Part shown: piece after piece, positions 11,831-22,582 of the stretch | Layout of the letters: each line of letters begins with the position of its first letter | How positions within the stretch are numbered: position 1 is the stretch's first letter | Source of the DNA: Sclerodactyla briareus | Lineage: Eukaryota > Echinodermata > Holothuroidea > Dendrochirotida > Sclerodactylidae | Direction: 5' to 3' | Assembly: GCA_026419785.1 (NCBI GenBank) | Contig: JAODTK010005891.1 | Location: 141,501 to 205,500 of the forward strand | Length of the DNA: 64,000 bases | Made by a program: the position numbers and the translations under genes | Notes under the pieces: model-generated | What the model saw: only the letters and a program-made list of their open reading frames with translations | Database searches by the model: none | Told to the model about the DNA's origin: nothing

Positions 11831-12588
11831 TGGAAGATTGCGCGTTAGGGACTATGAAGACTGATAAAAGATAGGTCCACTCTATCTCACTGAAAAGTAG
11901 GTTCAAAAAGGACATTGTTTTCCATTATCATTTCGGCAATTATGGCGCACAATTTGGTACACGATAGAAGGACATAGTCCCCGAAACCGCATCAAACCAG
12001 AATTTTAGGAAGAGCTTCGAGTAGCTCAAATGTGTCATGTTAATGAGTATTATGACTGGTAAATGAGCAAGGCAAAGAAAATAGCACAACAATATAGCTG
12101 TTAAATTAACAAGTTTGATGTTGGAACAGTTGGATCAGTTTTAAATTGGCAGTTATGCAGCAAACGGGCATATAGATAGATACCCTATCAACTAGTATCA
12201 GAATAATTTTGAAAACAGCCAAATGTTTTGTTATTTAACTTCTTAAATCCATATTTACACCCTGTTTTATACAACACTTTGAATCTGTAATCCTTTGATT
12301 TTTTTGTCTTTCTCACGAAATCCCACAATATGCCATCGGTGGTAACCCTTTAGCATTTTCCATTAGATCAAAATAATTGCAATACTATATAATGAATTAA
12401 TGCTAGATTATCATGGTTGCTCTCGGCTATGTAAAATTGTGTAAATGGCCTGAAATGGTTTTCAAATTATCTAAAGTTTGCGCAACAAATTACTGCATGC
12501 CACAATGCTTGGTTTGCATCCCATTAACATTATAATGACAAACTGGCCTGAACATGTAGACTAGAGAATATGGGTCATTGATTTGTAC
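11831..12588. other. No gene recognised
   Basis: AT-rich DNA without a supported feature. The right part may be the distal end of the minus-strand P copy that the hAT-like element interrupts. Confidence 0.4.
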
Positions 12589-12638
12589 ACTTACCTGTAC
12601 TAGACACATGCTGGCGGGTAAACCTCCAACGTGTATAT
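12589..12638 (-). mobile_element. P-family repeat, copy 3, distal piece
   Basis: On the minus strand this piece reads ATATACACGTTGGAGG then TTTACCCGCCAGCATG. It aligns with the right end of P copy 2 (ATATACACGTCGACAG then CTTACCCGCCTACATG). It is the continuation of the piece at 14713-15180, separated from it by the hAT-like insertion. Confidence 0.7.
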
Positions 12639-12644
12639 CAGTGG

Positions 12645-12810
12645 TTGGGAGGGCTCGAGGCCGGCCCTCGGGCCTCGAGGCCGCATCGAGGCCAGTTTTT
12701 TGGCGGCTCGTCTCGGCCTCGGCCTCGGAGGCTGCGGCCTCGCCTTCGGCCTCGGGAGCTTGTCTTCGGCCTCGGATTTTGGGGCGAGGCCGTTCGAGGC
12801 CGGACAAATA
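12645..12810. repeat. Left subterminal GGCCTCG array of the hAT-like element
   Basis: Dense short words CTCGAGGCC, GGCCTCGG and CGGCCTCG in both orientations give strong self-complementarity. The matching right-hand array is at 14578-14700. Arrays of short transposase-binding words near the ends are common in hAT elements; binding here is inference. Confidence 0.7.
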
Positions 12811-13339
12811 TTTTTGTGCTAATTAAAATAAGACAAATGAAAATTTTATGTCAGAAATGATGCTTCTGGATTTTTTGAATTCCGCGACAATTTGAAACTA
12901 ACGTAGCACATCGCGGATCACCAAAAGGACTGCAATAAAATGCCTACAGCTCGCTGGCCAAGAGACAATGTTACAGTACTGAATGCAAACTTTGCACGCA
13001 AAGTGCACACCTACGCATATGTATAGGTACGGGGTTTTGTGGTAACAAAGACGAATCCTGCCACTGGCCGCGGCCCCACGTGTGACACACTCACAATGCT
13101 CGCCCCCCTTTTGGTCGTAGTAGGAGTTTGCTAGCGAAGAATTCTAGTCCTCCAGTGCATAAACTTGCATAAGCCTGGACCATTAATAATCCTAGAATTT
13201 GATCCGCTGTCTGGCAGATCGTGAATGTTTTTTTTTTTAATTTTCATATAAAATTTATATTTATAAACTGACACTGTTAGTTTGGTAGTGTGACATGAGA
13301 ATACACACCAAAATAATTTTTTCGATTCCCTTCAATGGG

Positions 13340-13690
13340 GTATACTAAGGTTTCTGTCTTTCCGCCAGCGCCGCCGCCGACGGATAATTTTCTGTTAGCG
13401 CGATAACTCTCCAACGCATTTGTCGGGTTGACTTGAAACTTTGCACACATGTTTCGAACACTTCCCCCGGATGAGTTCAAAAATGGGGGTCGGCCCCTTA
13501 ATACCACGAGGGCGGCATCCTGGATTTTTTGCGTATTTTATCGCTGATTTGCGGTTTTGGAATGGCGATCGTTTTAAGACTAACGTCGTGGTATCCTCAT
13601 GGGACCCCACCAATCACAGTCTATCGAATGAGATCGACATTTGTCTATCCTGACCCACTGATGTAGTTGCTGGTTTACCCGCCAGGCGAG
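13340..13690 (+). mobile_element. Degraded P-family segment inside the hAT-like element
   Basis: It carries the P landmarks in order: a CCGCCGCCG block, TTAGCGCGATAACTCTCCAAC, CACACATGTTTCG, GGATGAGTTC, and at the end GGTTTACCCGCC. It is shorter and more diverged than copies 1 and 2. Either the hAT-like element acquired it, or a P element inserted into it. Confidence 0.5.
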
Positions 13691-13735
13691 TGTTGTTTAG
13701 ATGGCTGTAGTCAAAGGAATTTAAGCAGTCGTGGC

Positions 13736-13797
13736 AGTGTGTGGGTGTGTGTGTGTGGGGGGTGTGCGTGTGCGCGTGTGCGTGTTTGTGTGTGTGA
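13736..13797 (+). repeat. GT-rich microsatellite
   Basis: An imperfect (GT)n run with GGG and GCGC interruptions. No coding value. Confidence 0.85.
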
Positions 13798-14577
13798 CGC
13801 CGGATGTTACCACCATAACTCGACTCCACTTTGGGGGATCCAGCTAATACTTGGTAGGTGGGTTCCCCATAAGAGAACATGAACCCTATCGGTTTTCGGT
13901 CAGACCAAAGGGGTCATCTGAGGTCAACAAACTTCAGGGCAGTCAAGTATCATAAGCATCTTGTCTTGGTTTTGTTTTGTTTGTTAGGTTGAGTCACTGT
14001 ATGTTTGAATGATATTGAGTGAATGTAATGCCTAGCCGATGGATTTTAAAATGTAACTTTTATTGAATAAAAAAAAAAAATTATGTGTCGGTACACAAAT
14101 TGATTGAATGGGCAGGGCATCTGCTGATTGAAATTCACAGCCCTTTGGAGCCACAGATGGTGCAGCCAAGATCAAGTACTCTGCTTCTCCACAAAGATGC
14201 TGGATACTTGAGTTTCCAAATGCAGTGCAGTGTCCTGAGCATCTAAGGCTATACCTGTCTGCCTGTTTGCACTAGTGAAGGTCTATTGACGAGTGTATTT
14301 AATGTGATGGTATATATAAGTATAACCTTAGCAAATCTTACACAAGCATTTACATTTTCACAACTGCATTCATATTTTTTCCTTCTGAGTACGTCTTCAA
14401 GAATAAACATTTGTTGCATATCAACTTGTGACTTGTTCAATCCTCATTGTCGGGACTTTCAAAACAGTCTTCTCCATATAATAATATCATGACTAGATGT
14501 AGCCATGGGAAGACAAAACAAAATTACTTATGTATTCAAACACTGGTAATTAATTTTTATGCTGGTATATCATTGCC

Positions 14578-14700
14578 CGGCCTCTGCACCCTCGGCCTCG
14601 CCTCGGAAGCGTGGGCCTCGGGCCGCGCTCGAGGGTGCGGCCTCGGCCTAGGGGGGTGCGGCCTCGGCCTCGGCCTTGGCCGCGGATGCAGCGGCTCGAC
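14578..14700. repeat. Right subterminal GGCCTCG array of the hAT-like element
   Basis: Repeated CGGCCTCG, GGTGCGGCC and GGCCGCGG words mirror the left array at 12645-12810 and lie just inside the right end of the element. Confidence 0.7.
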
Positions 14701-14712
14701 ATAAACTCAATG

Positions 14713-15180
14713 GTGTATATGGCCCACCTTCGCGACAGTGGGTGAAGATGGTTATATAGTTTGCCAATTGCCATGTGATTGTGGAACCAACTTTCGAAAA
14801 ATGCGCAAATGGGACTTGACTCTGATTGACCACGAAAAAGTCCTCATTTTTTCCGGGACCAAACATCGTCCACACCTAGCAAGTTTCGTTGAATTTGACG
14901 AACTTTCGATATTAGCGTAATTGACTCTGGTGACCTTGCCTTTGTGAAATGGACCGTACTTTCTTTCAGGACCAATTAGAGTCCCCACCTGCCAGGTCGT
15001 GGAAAACAAACCAACTTTAAAAAATGCCCCTTTCTGAACATCATACGAGATTCACCTCAGGCGGACATGTTGCCAAGTTTCGGCTCAAAAGTACAAAGTG
15101 GTTGGGAGAGTTATGCGCTAACAGGAAACGCCGCGGCGGGAGACGGCGACGAAGGCCCAAAGCCATAGGGGGGATATAAT
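14713..15180 (-). mobile_element. P-family repeat, copy 3, main piece
   Basis: Read on the minus strand from 15180 it starts ATTATATCCCCCC, then TTCGTCGCCGTCTC, CCGCCGCGGCG, TTAGCGCATAACTCTCCCAAC and the alternating TTGGTCC/AAGGTCA phrases. It runs into ATATACAC at the hAT target site and resumes at 12638. Confidence 0.75.
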
Positions 15181-17180
15181 AACACTATCTATAAAAACAC
15201 TAAGTGTTCAATTGTCCTTTTAGAATGTATGAAGAAGATTTCAATGTATACCATGCTCTTTGAAACATTTCCCATTGAATTAGTTTTCTTCCCGTTTTTT
15301 TGTTTGCCAGAAGAAATCGTAAGGCAAACCTATTTCTTCTTCCGGTCGAAGAACGCGGTTCTCCGCGGTTCTTTCCACCCCGAAGAAACTTGCGAACCCT
15401 GTACTGGCGTTAGCCAGAATTTTTGACTGGGGTGGCCATGGGGGAGGGGTCAAGGGAGCCCTTTGGAAATTTTGCATTTTTTAAGGAACCTCAAGAATCT
15501 GTTAAACATTTGCCATTATTGAAGTCATTTTTTTTCCTAACCAAAAACTCTTGTTCTGAGAAGTGGTCAAATTTCTCTTTCCCCCCGTGCTTTCAAGATC
15601 TAGGCGTACAGGACCTCTTCCATCCTTTTTTTCTTTGGGGGGGGGGGGCAGAAAAAATTCCCCCAAATCTTAAAAGCCCCAGGATGGAAGTAGCAAAAAT
15701 TGCTCGTTTTGATTGAAAATCCCTCTTGAATTTCTTCTTTGTCTGAATTTTGATCATTTGTGCCTGTATAGTCGGTCAATTTTTATCCTTTTCGGCTCCC
15801 GCATTTTGGACGAATGAATTAACTTTCTTGGTATGAATTTGAGTGGGTGTCCTCGCCCCTCCTCTTATGCCCTGTCTTCAGCTGGCCAGGATTTACCCAC
15901 ATGCTAATAGCCACAGGTTCAACAATTGCATAAATCTAAAAAAAACTAACTTTTAGCCCGAATCTCAAATAGTTATTTCGGGTTGGTATTAAAAGCAGAC
16001 AACAAACCACGGCTACTAACTTCGCAAGAAGCACGCAAATTTTTTGCGCATTGTTGATGATCATCCTATGATATCCCCTATAGCGTACTGGGGTCCAATA
16101 TTTCTGGAGTGGTTTTTCATCCTTTTTGGCCACTTGTTTTTTGCCCGAATTCCGAGTGCTACTAGTGCCCCCTCCCCTTGCACACCCCCGCCTATGTTGG
16201 TGGATATTGACCAAACATTGAACTATTGATTTGACAAAACTTTGCGACCTTGCGAAGGGTCAGGTTAACAGTCATTAGAGGGGACATTGTTCCATTGTTC
16301 TGAATTCTACTTTGGGAACCCCAATTGATCTCTGGGATGAATGTTGACCCCAACTTATTACACATTCATGAAACTTTTTTTTGGTTTTGGTGGTTGTTCG
16401 AAAGCCGTCCAATTTCAGCGTGGTCCTACTCAAAAGGACGTCTTACGTACTCTACCGAAAGCTTGGTAACATATATGTCAGAACGAGAAGAACAAAACGA
16501 GTTTTCTTTTTACTGAAAGTGAAAATTATAGGCAGTTGCTATGAGCTGGATAAGTGTCAGTTCCTACGATTAGGGGGTAGGCTAATGATACCTAAATGTC
16601 CTATTTTACGTTTCAGTGGCGCCTCTGCTTTGTCTGTCAGAATCTGATGAGTCCCTATATATGAGTGCTCTTCGTTCTGGTGGAATGTCATATGAGTCAC
16701 TGGAAAGCAAATCTTCAAAAACCATAACATAAGTCTGCAGTGCTTTCATCGGATAAAAACATGAATCTCCCTTAGGGAATGATAATAGGTTTTGGCAAAT
16801 ACTCTGATGTAAGAACGGCCATTGGCAATCGCCCCGAGATGACGGCCATACAGTCTGTGTACTACCCTACAGAAAAGATGAAAAAAAAAATGTCCTTCGA
16901 GAGAAAGCACGACTCATTTGCATGTTTACTTTTGGAAATAACATCTTTTGATCATTTCGGAACTGCGAAGTGCTATTAGGCGTTTCAAACAGATGGAGGA
17001 ACTATATCATTTCAAAAGTGGCAGCCCTTCCTGGTAAGCTGAATATTGCAGGCATCTGCCTTTGTCGTTGGTACGCGCAGTAAGCATGAGGTAAAATAAA
17101 GCATCACAACCAGTACCGTAATTCGATTCTATTGGATCGTTAATATCGCGACACAGTGGAGCTGAATCAGTGCTCTAGAG
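15181..17180. other. No gene recognised; possible hAT-type end at 15394-15401
   Basis: No supported coding region. A low-complexity block of CTTCTTCC and GAAGAAA words at 15273-15401 ends in GAACCCTG. Read inverted, this is CAGGGTTC followed by a GAAG-rich subterminal region, the usual look of a small hAT end. A partner end with a matching 8-bp duplication was not found. G-runs lie near 15636-15648, and a GACCTTGCGAAGGGTCAGG-type repeat phrase near 16240. Confidence 0.4.
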
Positions 17181-17182
17181 GT

Positions 17183-17440
17183 CGTGGTAGCCTAGGGGTA
17201 TGGCTCAGGATCGTTTTCCGAAGAGCGGGGTTCGAGCCCACACCACGGTGTGTCCTTAAGCAGAGATACTTTACTCCATTGCCTCACTTCAATCAGGTGC
17301 GAAAGGGTACCGGTGAGGAACTGAACACAACAGGCGTTAATTTAGCTGCTGCCATATACTCTTGGATTGCAGGAGTAGTGGGACTGGTTCGATGAACAAC
17401 GGTAATATTCTGTGAAGCTTTGAGACTGCACTGCGGTGGA
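17183..17440 (+). mobile_element. tRNA-derived SINE
   Basis: The head at 17183-17247 looks like a tRNA. An A-box-like TAGCCTAGGGG lies at 17188-17198, and a perfect B box GGTTCGAGCCC at 17229-17239. An acceptor-like stem pairs CGTGGT (17183-17188) with ACCACG (17242-17247). It is followed by the body GTGTCCTTAAGCAGAGATAC, TTTACTCCATTGCCTCACTT and CAGGTGCGAAAGGGTACC. That tRNA-unrelated body type is widespread in invertebrate deuterostome SINEs. No CCA is encoded. The tail boundary is uncertain. Confidence 0.8.
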
Positions 17441-17555
17441 CAAGCGACTATGAAAAAAATGTATTTTGCCACCTTTCAGTCGAAAAGCCTAAAAATATGA
17501 TGGAGATAGCGGCAATGAGTGGGCGCGTATTTCAAGAAGACAGCTATGCTGGTTG

Positions 17556-17600
17556 ATCTATCTATATATCGATCTATCTATCTATATGTCTGTCTGTCTA
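17556..17600 (+). repeat. ATCT/GTCT microsatellite
   Basis: Short imperfect ATCT then GTCT repeats directly upstream of the tandem array at 17640-18075, matching the order seen at 20318-20390 and 20600-21790. Confidence 0.85.
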
Positions 17601-17639
17601 TCAACGTCTGAGGGATCATGATAAACTTGGTCACAATGA

Positions 17640-18075
17640 TTACCAAGTGAAGGGGGAAATGGGGTATTCAGAAGTTTTGGTCCTGAGGCCGGATGTGGGA
17701 ACCATTGGAATATGGAATTTCAACGCAAATCGGGGCTACTTCCTTCAAATTTAGCTGCACAGTGCTAATGTTTAGTCTTAGTGATGGTCTAACAGCGTAC
17801 CTCGGGGTGCTCATGAATTTTAGTCCGAGGTCCCACTTGAGCCGAAGGGCCCCATGTGATGGAATGACACAATGTACTTGAAATGCATCACCTCCACAAG
17901 CTTCAATTGATTTTCTCCAAAGTCACATTGTATGGTCCTTGGGTAAAGACCGTTGGGGGCGTTCGGGAATTGTGGGCCTAGGCCCCAGTTTGGGCCCATT
18001 ACAGTATATGAATACCGCGAATTTCTTGGTATCTCCTCAAATATTGGTGGAAAGTGATCATTGCTGCATGTCTTC
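17640..18075 (+). repeat. M-family tandem array, block 1
   Basis: About three units of roughly 150-170 bp. Shared phrases are GATGGTCTAACAGCGTACC, GGGGTGCTCATGAATTTT, GGGCCTAGGCCCCAGTTTGG and CACAATGTACTTGAAATGCA. The same phrases form the longer array at 20600-21790. Confidence 0.8.
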
Positions 18076-20270
18076 TGCCCTTATTTTGCAGGTGATTGCT
18101 GCTGTTTCTGCAGGGAAGACACGTCGGCGGCGCACCCGCCTGAACATGTCCAGTTCCTGACCGTCTTTATTCTATTTTGAATCATCAGATTGTTCCCGAC
18201 TGCCAGTACATGAGAGTCAATGCCGCGATGCTGGTTTGGAAGATGGCGCTTAAGTATTCACGTAAACTGCCATCAGTTGGACGGAAGGCCCTCTATGACA
18301 TCTGTGTCGGTGAGCTGTCCATCTGATCTCTATAAGGAGGACAACCAATCCAACCCCAGTCCAACGTGGAGAGGATGGTAATTCCTGCTGCTAAAACGTA
18401 TTATGTTCTATGATGAACGGGGGAATGGGTGTGGATCTCATGTAGTGGGCATGAGCAATTTGAGACTTGACGGTCAATCCTGGCCCCAACTTGTCATGGT
18501 TTGTAACTCCAACAATGGGCTTTCCTTAAACAACATAGTCAGTTGGCCATGTTTTACTATTTTGACCTATCGATTATGAATAACAAGGCAGCCATTGTAT
18601 CACTAGTCATTATTTTCAGATACACTGTTGCAAAACGAAATAGCGTTACTAAATAAGAGGCCTGAAGAACTAAATACATTGTTAACCTGTGGCCACCCGT
18701 GATATACCACAAAAAAGCTTGCTCAAATTGATGATTTCTGCCATTGTTGATTCCATTCATAAAGAAAGGAACAGGTTTAGGGTAGTTCAGTACATTAAAT
18801 ATAGAATGCCGGAGGGGGGCCGTGAACTATTCAGTCATGCAAGTGTATGTATGTATGTAGTATGTATGTAGGTATGTATGTATGTATGTATGTATGTATG
18901 TATGTATGTATGTATGTATGTCTATGGGACACAAGTTCCAATTACACATGTAGGTTGCAGCTATGGAAGGAAGGAGCCTGCAGCTTTTTTCATTCAGGTC
19001 TGAGATCACCTAATGTCACTGATATAATAATTTGAGAAGCTTGTGGATATGGCAAAAGGGTAACCAAATGAGCTGATACTCGGCTTGCAGATTTGCCATT
19101 TGGAGTAGACGATCCCTACGTTTCTGGGTAGTCGAATTGCCACACTAGGTATTTGAGGTCACAGTTGAAATTTTGTGGGCACGATAGTTTTTCAACGAAA
19201 TGATAGTAGAGGGCATCATACTTGACATGTCGGGTGTATAACCATCATTGGGGGATCAATGTTCAGTCAAATACCCTAATAGATTTCACTATAGTCCGAC
19301 TCGAGTAAAGATTGAACTGATGTCAATTACAAAATTGGGAAAAAACTGGAATCAGCGGGCAGCCTGATCAAATGTGCTGCCATGATTTGCCGCCTGGCAC
19401 ACCCACGCAACCGTACCCACGCAACTTTTACTGGCGTGTTTTGTCTTTCACGAGGTCGTGAGCTTATAGTCCGAGTAGGGTGGATAATATCCGCTGGTAC
19501 TCCGGTATGTCACGTCGGTATAAATACCGATAACCGATAATCAGGAATGACATGGTGTAACGAACAAATTAACTGCGACCTTCCATTCTCACCTTTTCCT
19601 CACATCCTCAATTGCGCCGAGTTTACCCTCGTCCGATAGATCATTTATGCACTTCAAACGTGTTTGTACATTCCTACCTAAACTCTACCCGATACGAATA
19701 TGATCGTTTTCTCCGCCCCCTCTTGAATGAGTTTACCAAGCTCTCAGTTCGTTCTAGTTGATCTCACACGGTGCTTGACGGAAAATAATCCGGAATCTAA
19801 TAATAACACACACTGCGGAGGTGTTATGGTCGGGGGGAGGGGGGGGGGTGGGTGTGGGGAGGGCGGGGTGAGCATTTCTTCTATCGAGCCCTTCCTTCAT
19901 CTACTAGTGGACGCGTCGTGTCCCGAAAAGATGCAGCTGCTGGCCGAATTGTTTTGCACCTTCGATGTGTGCAGTCGAACTGTCCGCTATTCTCCTTGCT
20001 TCCTTCCTGCGTCCTGTTCCTGTGTATGTGCTTCCGCAATTTGCAATCAGTGGGGACATCGACTGCCCACAGGATTGTGCATGAGCGCTCGGAGTGTAGT
20101 GATTACGACTCCCAAATTCGTATGGGACATCTAGCGGGTTCCCCTAATGGGGTTCCTGGGTTAGTATAGCGATTTCAAAAGTCCCGCTCAGTACTTTTCC
20201 GTCCACGGGGTTGAGTTCAGAGGGTATCTTGCACCCATTGAACAAATTGAACGGCTATATTCCATTTTTA
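18076..20270. other. No gene recognised
   Basis: No long frame with recognisable protein content. It contains the GTAT microsatellite at 18844-18920 and a G-rich patch near 19830-19870. The plus-strand frames at 19727-20169 have no domain and overlap each other. Confidence 0.5.
18844..18920 (+). repeat. GTAT microsatellite
   Basis: A near-perfect (GTAT)n run of about 19 units with two small slips. Confidence 0.95.
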
Positions 20271-20317
20271 GCTCGAACCAGCTACGCTGGTTGAGCTAAT
20301 GTGATGCCCATGTCACT

Positions 20318-20318
20318 A

Positions 20319-20389
<71 letters not shown>

Positions 20390-20390
20390 C
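20318..20390 (+). repeat. ATCT microsatellite
   Basis: A near-perfect (ATCT)n run with one slip at about 20357. Confidence 0.95.
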
Positions 20391-20599
20391 AGTCTGTGAA
20401 CTTTGTTTTTTGGGCCAAAAAATGTTCATGCTTCTATGAATCTCGACCAGACTTGCGTCACAATGTTATTGGGCTGATGGGTCATCGTTGACACCTAAAG
20501 GTCAAGGTAATTGGCCATTAAAAGGGGCACCATGGGCCAATAAGTGGGAAAATGCAAACGCTCTTCTCTACAAATTTTAGTGCACAGTGCTGCGTTCAG

Positions 20600-21790
20600 T
20601 TCATAATGATAATCTATCAGCCGTACCTTCGGGGGTTCAGGGAGTTTTGATCCAAGGTCGCACTTGGGCCGAGGGCCCATTTTATGTTGTTTCACACAAT
20701 GGTGCTTAAAATGCATCTCCTCCCACAAGCTTCAGTTAATTTCTTTAAAGTTAGATGTAATGTTCCTTGGATAGAGGGCCATTGGGGGTGTTCAGGAATT
20801 TTGGGCCCAGGGCCCAGTTGGGTTGAAGGGCTCATTTGTGAATACCGCAAAATGTTGTACCTCCTACAAATCAGTCTGCACAAGTGCGAAGGGTTGGTCA
20901 GAATGATGGTCTAACAGACGTACCTTGGGGTGTTCAGGATATTTTGCTCCGAATTTTAACTTGGCCGAGGGCCCATTTTATGTTGTTTCACACAATGGTG
21001 CTTAAAATGCATCTCCTCCCCACAAGGGCCATTGGAGTTGTTCAGGAATTTTGGGTCCAGGGCCCAATTTGGTTCCTAGGGCCCGTTATGAAATACTGTT
21101 TAAATATTGTAACTCCCACAAATCTAGTTGCACCATGCTGATGTTCGGTCTAATGATGTCTAATAGCCGTACCTTCGGTGACCAGGGATTTAGGACCCAA
21201 GCGGTCTTAGTGTGCGGCCAGCGGGCCCCCCCACTATGTTGAATTATGCCAAATGCTTCCCCGCTTACAAGTTTTGGTGCACAGTACTGACATTCGGTCA
21301 TAATGATGGTCTACAAGCCGTACCTTTGGGGTATTCAAAAAATTTTGAATTCTCCAAGGTCCCACTTGGGCCCGAGGGACCATTTTCATGAAATTTCACA
21401 CAATGGTACTTGGAATGCACTCCTTCTACAAGAACTTAATGCTCCTGGTTAGTGTCCATTGGGGGATGTTTGCGAACTCCTGGCTGAAGGACCATGTGGC
21501 CCGAGGGCCATCATGTGAAATCATGCAGAATGATTCTACAAATTTTGATGCAACTCAGTCATGCTTATGTTCTGGCATAATGAGGCTAGTAGCCATACTT
21601 TCAGGGTTCCTCAGGAATTCCGGACTAGGCCCAGTTTGGTAGGAGGGCCCAGCACGTGCTATCACCAGCAAATTGTTTCCTACAGTGCTTTGCTTGATCG
21701 TATGATTGAATATTCCCATAACCCATTGACTTCTCAAGAATGTTTTTGGTCCAGGACCCACTTGGGCCCTACAGCCTCGCCCTACCATCT
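20600..21790 (+). repeat. M-family tandem array, about nine units of 100-160 bp
   Basis: Anchored on GTGTTCAGGAATTTTGG, unit starts fall near 20626, 20785, 20931, 21032, 21172, 21327, 21460, 21601 and 21730. Units alternate between a form with GGGCCCAGGGCCCAGTT and one with CCACTTGGGCCGAGGGCCCA. A higher-order pair of about 300 bp is therefore likely. Confidence 0.8.
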
Positions 21791-22367
21791 ATCCCGTGTG
21801 TCAACATTGCCTTTTTGGCCCCCAAACAGTCATCTGTTACAGATGTCGACCAAACTTCGACACATTGGTAAATTGACCCTCAGTGACCCTTGTACATGTT
21901 TGACTCCGTGAAGGTCAGGGTCAAAGGCATTATGTATGCATTTCAAAATTTTCTCCAACAAAGTAACTTAGATTTTCTTGAAACTTTCATGTTTTCTTGG
22001 GGGCTCTTTTCATCTTGTTTGCAGAGTCATTCATTCTTTGATAGCTGTTGACCAAACGTGGCCCCCATTGACTTTTGTGACTTGTGAGAGGTCAAGGTCA
22101 GGAGTGTCTTGAAGGGGCGCATCGCTATTTGTAGATTTCCTCTTTCCTCTCTCATTGGGCATTCTTTGATGGATGTTGCCTGAAGTGGACTTTTTGTGGC
22201 CATAGGGAGATCATCGTCAAACGTTTGTCACATAATTGTACATTCGTCCTTGTACATTTGTGCGGTTTGAGCTACAGCCCATTGGTGCTCTTGTTTTTCT
22301 CCTTTTCCCGTGCTGGTAGTGACTAGACAGTAATACGTTTATGCCGGGTAATCGTTTTTTGTCTCGC

Positions 22368-22582
22368 TGACTTTCGTTCAGGAAGAGATTTTGTGATCAC
22401 TTTGTTGTGTGTGTGCTGGTGTATGTCGTCCGTCTGTTGTCTGTTTGTCTGTTGTCCTTATGTGCGGTTCAAAATATCCTGAACCGTGGGAAAGCTGCCA
22501 TGCGAAACCTTTGTGGGGGGAGGTAGGTGGTGAAGAGTTGGTCGATGTGCATCCACCTTCATTCCACAAAGGACCTACAGAA
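22368..22582 (+). mobile_element. Dispersed repeat, copy C, left part
   Basis: It has the head TTTCGTTCAGGAAGAGA, GTCTGTTTGTCTGTTGTC and CCTGAACCGTGGGAAAGCTG, as in copies A and D. The match stops at about 22582. The continuation is found at about 24530, so an insertion splits this copy. Confidence 0.75.

Larger units (their letters stand above)
12639..14712. mobile_element. hAT-like DNA transposon, 2.07 kb, 8-bp target duplication
   Basis: GTGTATAT at 12631-12638 and at 14713-14720 form an exact 8-bp direct repeat flanking the element. The element starts CAGTGGTTGG and ends CTCAATG, so the two ends read CAGTGGTT and CATTGAGT, a weak terminal inverted repeat. Both subterminal regions are packed with GC-rich GAGGCC/GGCCTC words in inverted arrangement. 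An 8-bp duplication with CA..TG ends fits the hAT superfamily. No transposase frame is visible, so it is non-autonomous or decayed. It contains a degraded P-like segment (13340-13690), a GT repeat and an A-tract near 14071. Joining the flanks restores a continuous P repeat, which supports the boundaries strongly. Confidence 0.8.
20271..22300 (+). mobile_element. M-family composite repeat
   Basis: It begins with a palindrome, TAGCTCGAACCAGC and GCTGGTTGAGCTA, then ATGTGATGCCCA. An (ATCT)n run at 20318-20390 follows, then an AAAGGTCAAGG phrase and the tandem array. The right part carries GTGACCCTTGTACATG and GAAGGTCAGGGTCAAAGG phrases and ends near GGTTTGAGCTACAGCCCA, which echoes the starting palindrome. 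No ORF. A shorter copy with the same order lies at 17556-18075. The class is not established; inverted AGCTC ends suggest a non-autonomous DNA element. Confidence 0.6.

Noticed and set aside
15273-15401. Complete miniature hAT element
   Set aside because: Only the right end (GAACCCTG) is convincing; no left end with a matching 8-bp duplication was found.
11690-15401. Single large hAT element bounded by the GGAAGAAAC blocks
   Set aside because: The flanking 8-mers do not match, and a smaller element with perfect duplication lies inside the interval.
17183-17247. Functional tRNA gene
   Set aside because: The fold is imperfect in the anticodon region, and the downstream body is that of a SINE.
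18061-18160. Possible host exon ending in a TRRRRTRLN-type basic peptide
   Set aside because: There is an AG-like acceptor and a stop, but no donor, no partner exon and no conserved domain; it adjoins a repeat array.
20600-21790. CRISPR-like array
   Set aside because: Whole units repeat without unique spacers, unit lengths vary from 100 to 160 bp, and the context is eukaryotic.
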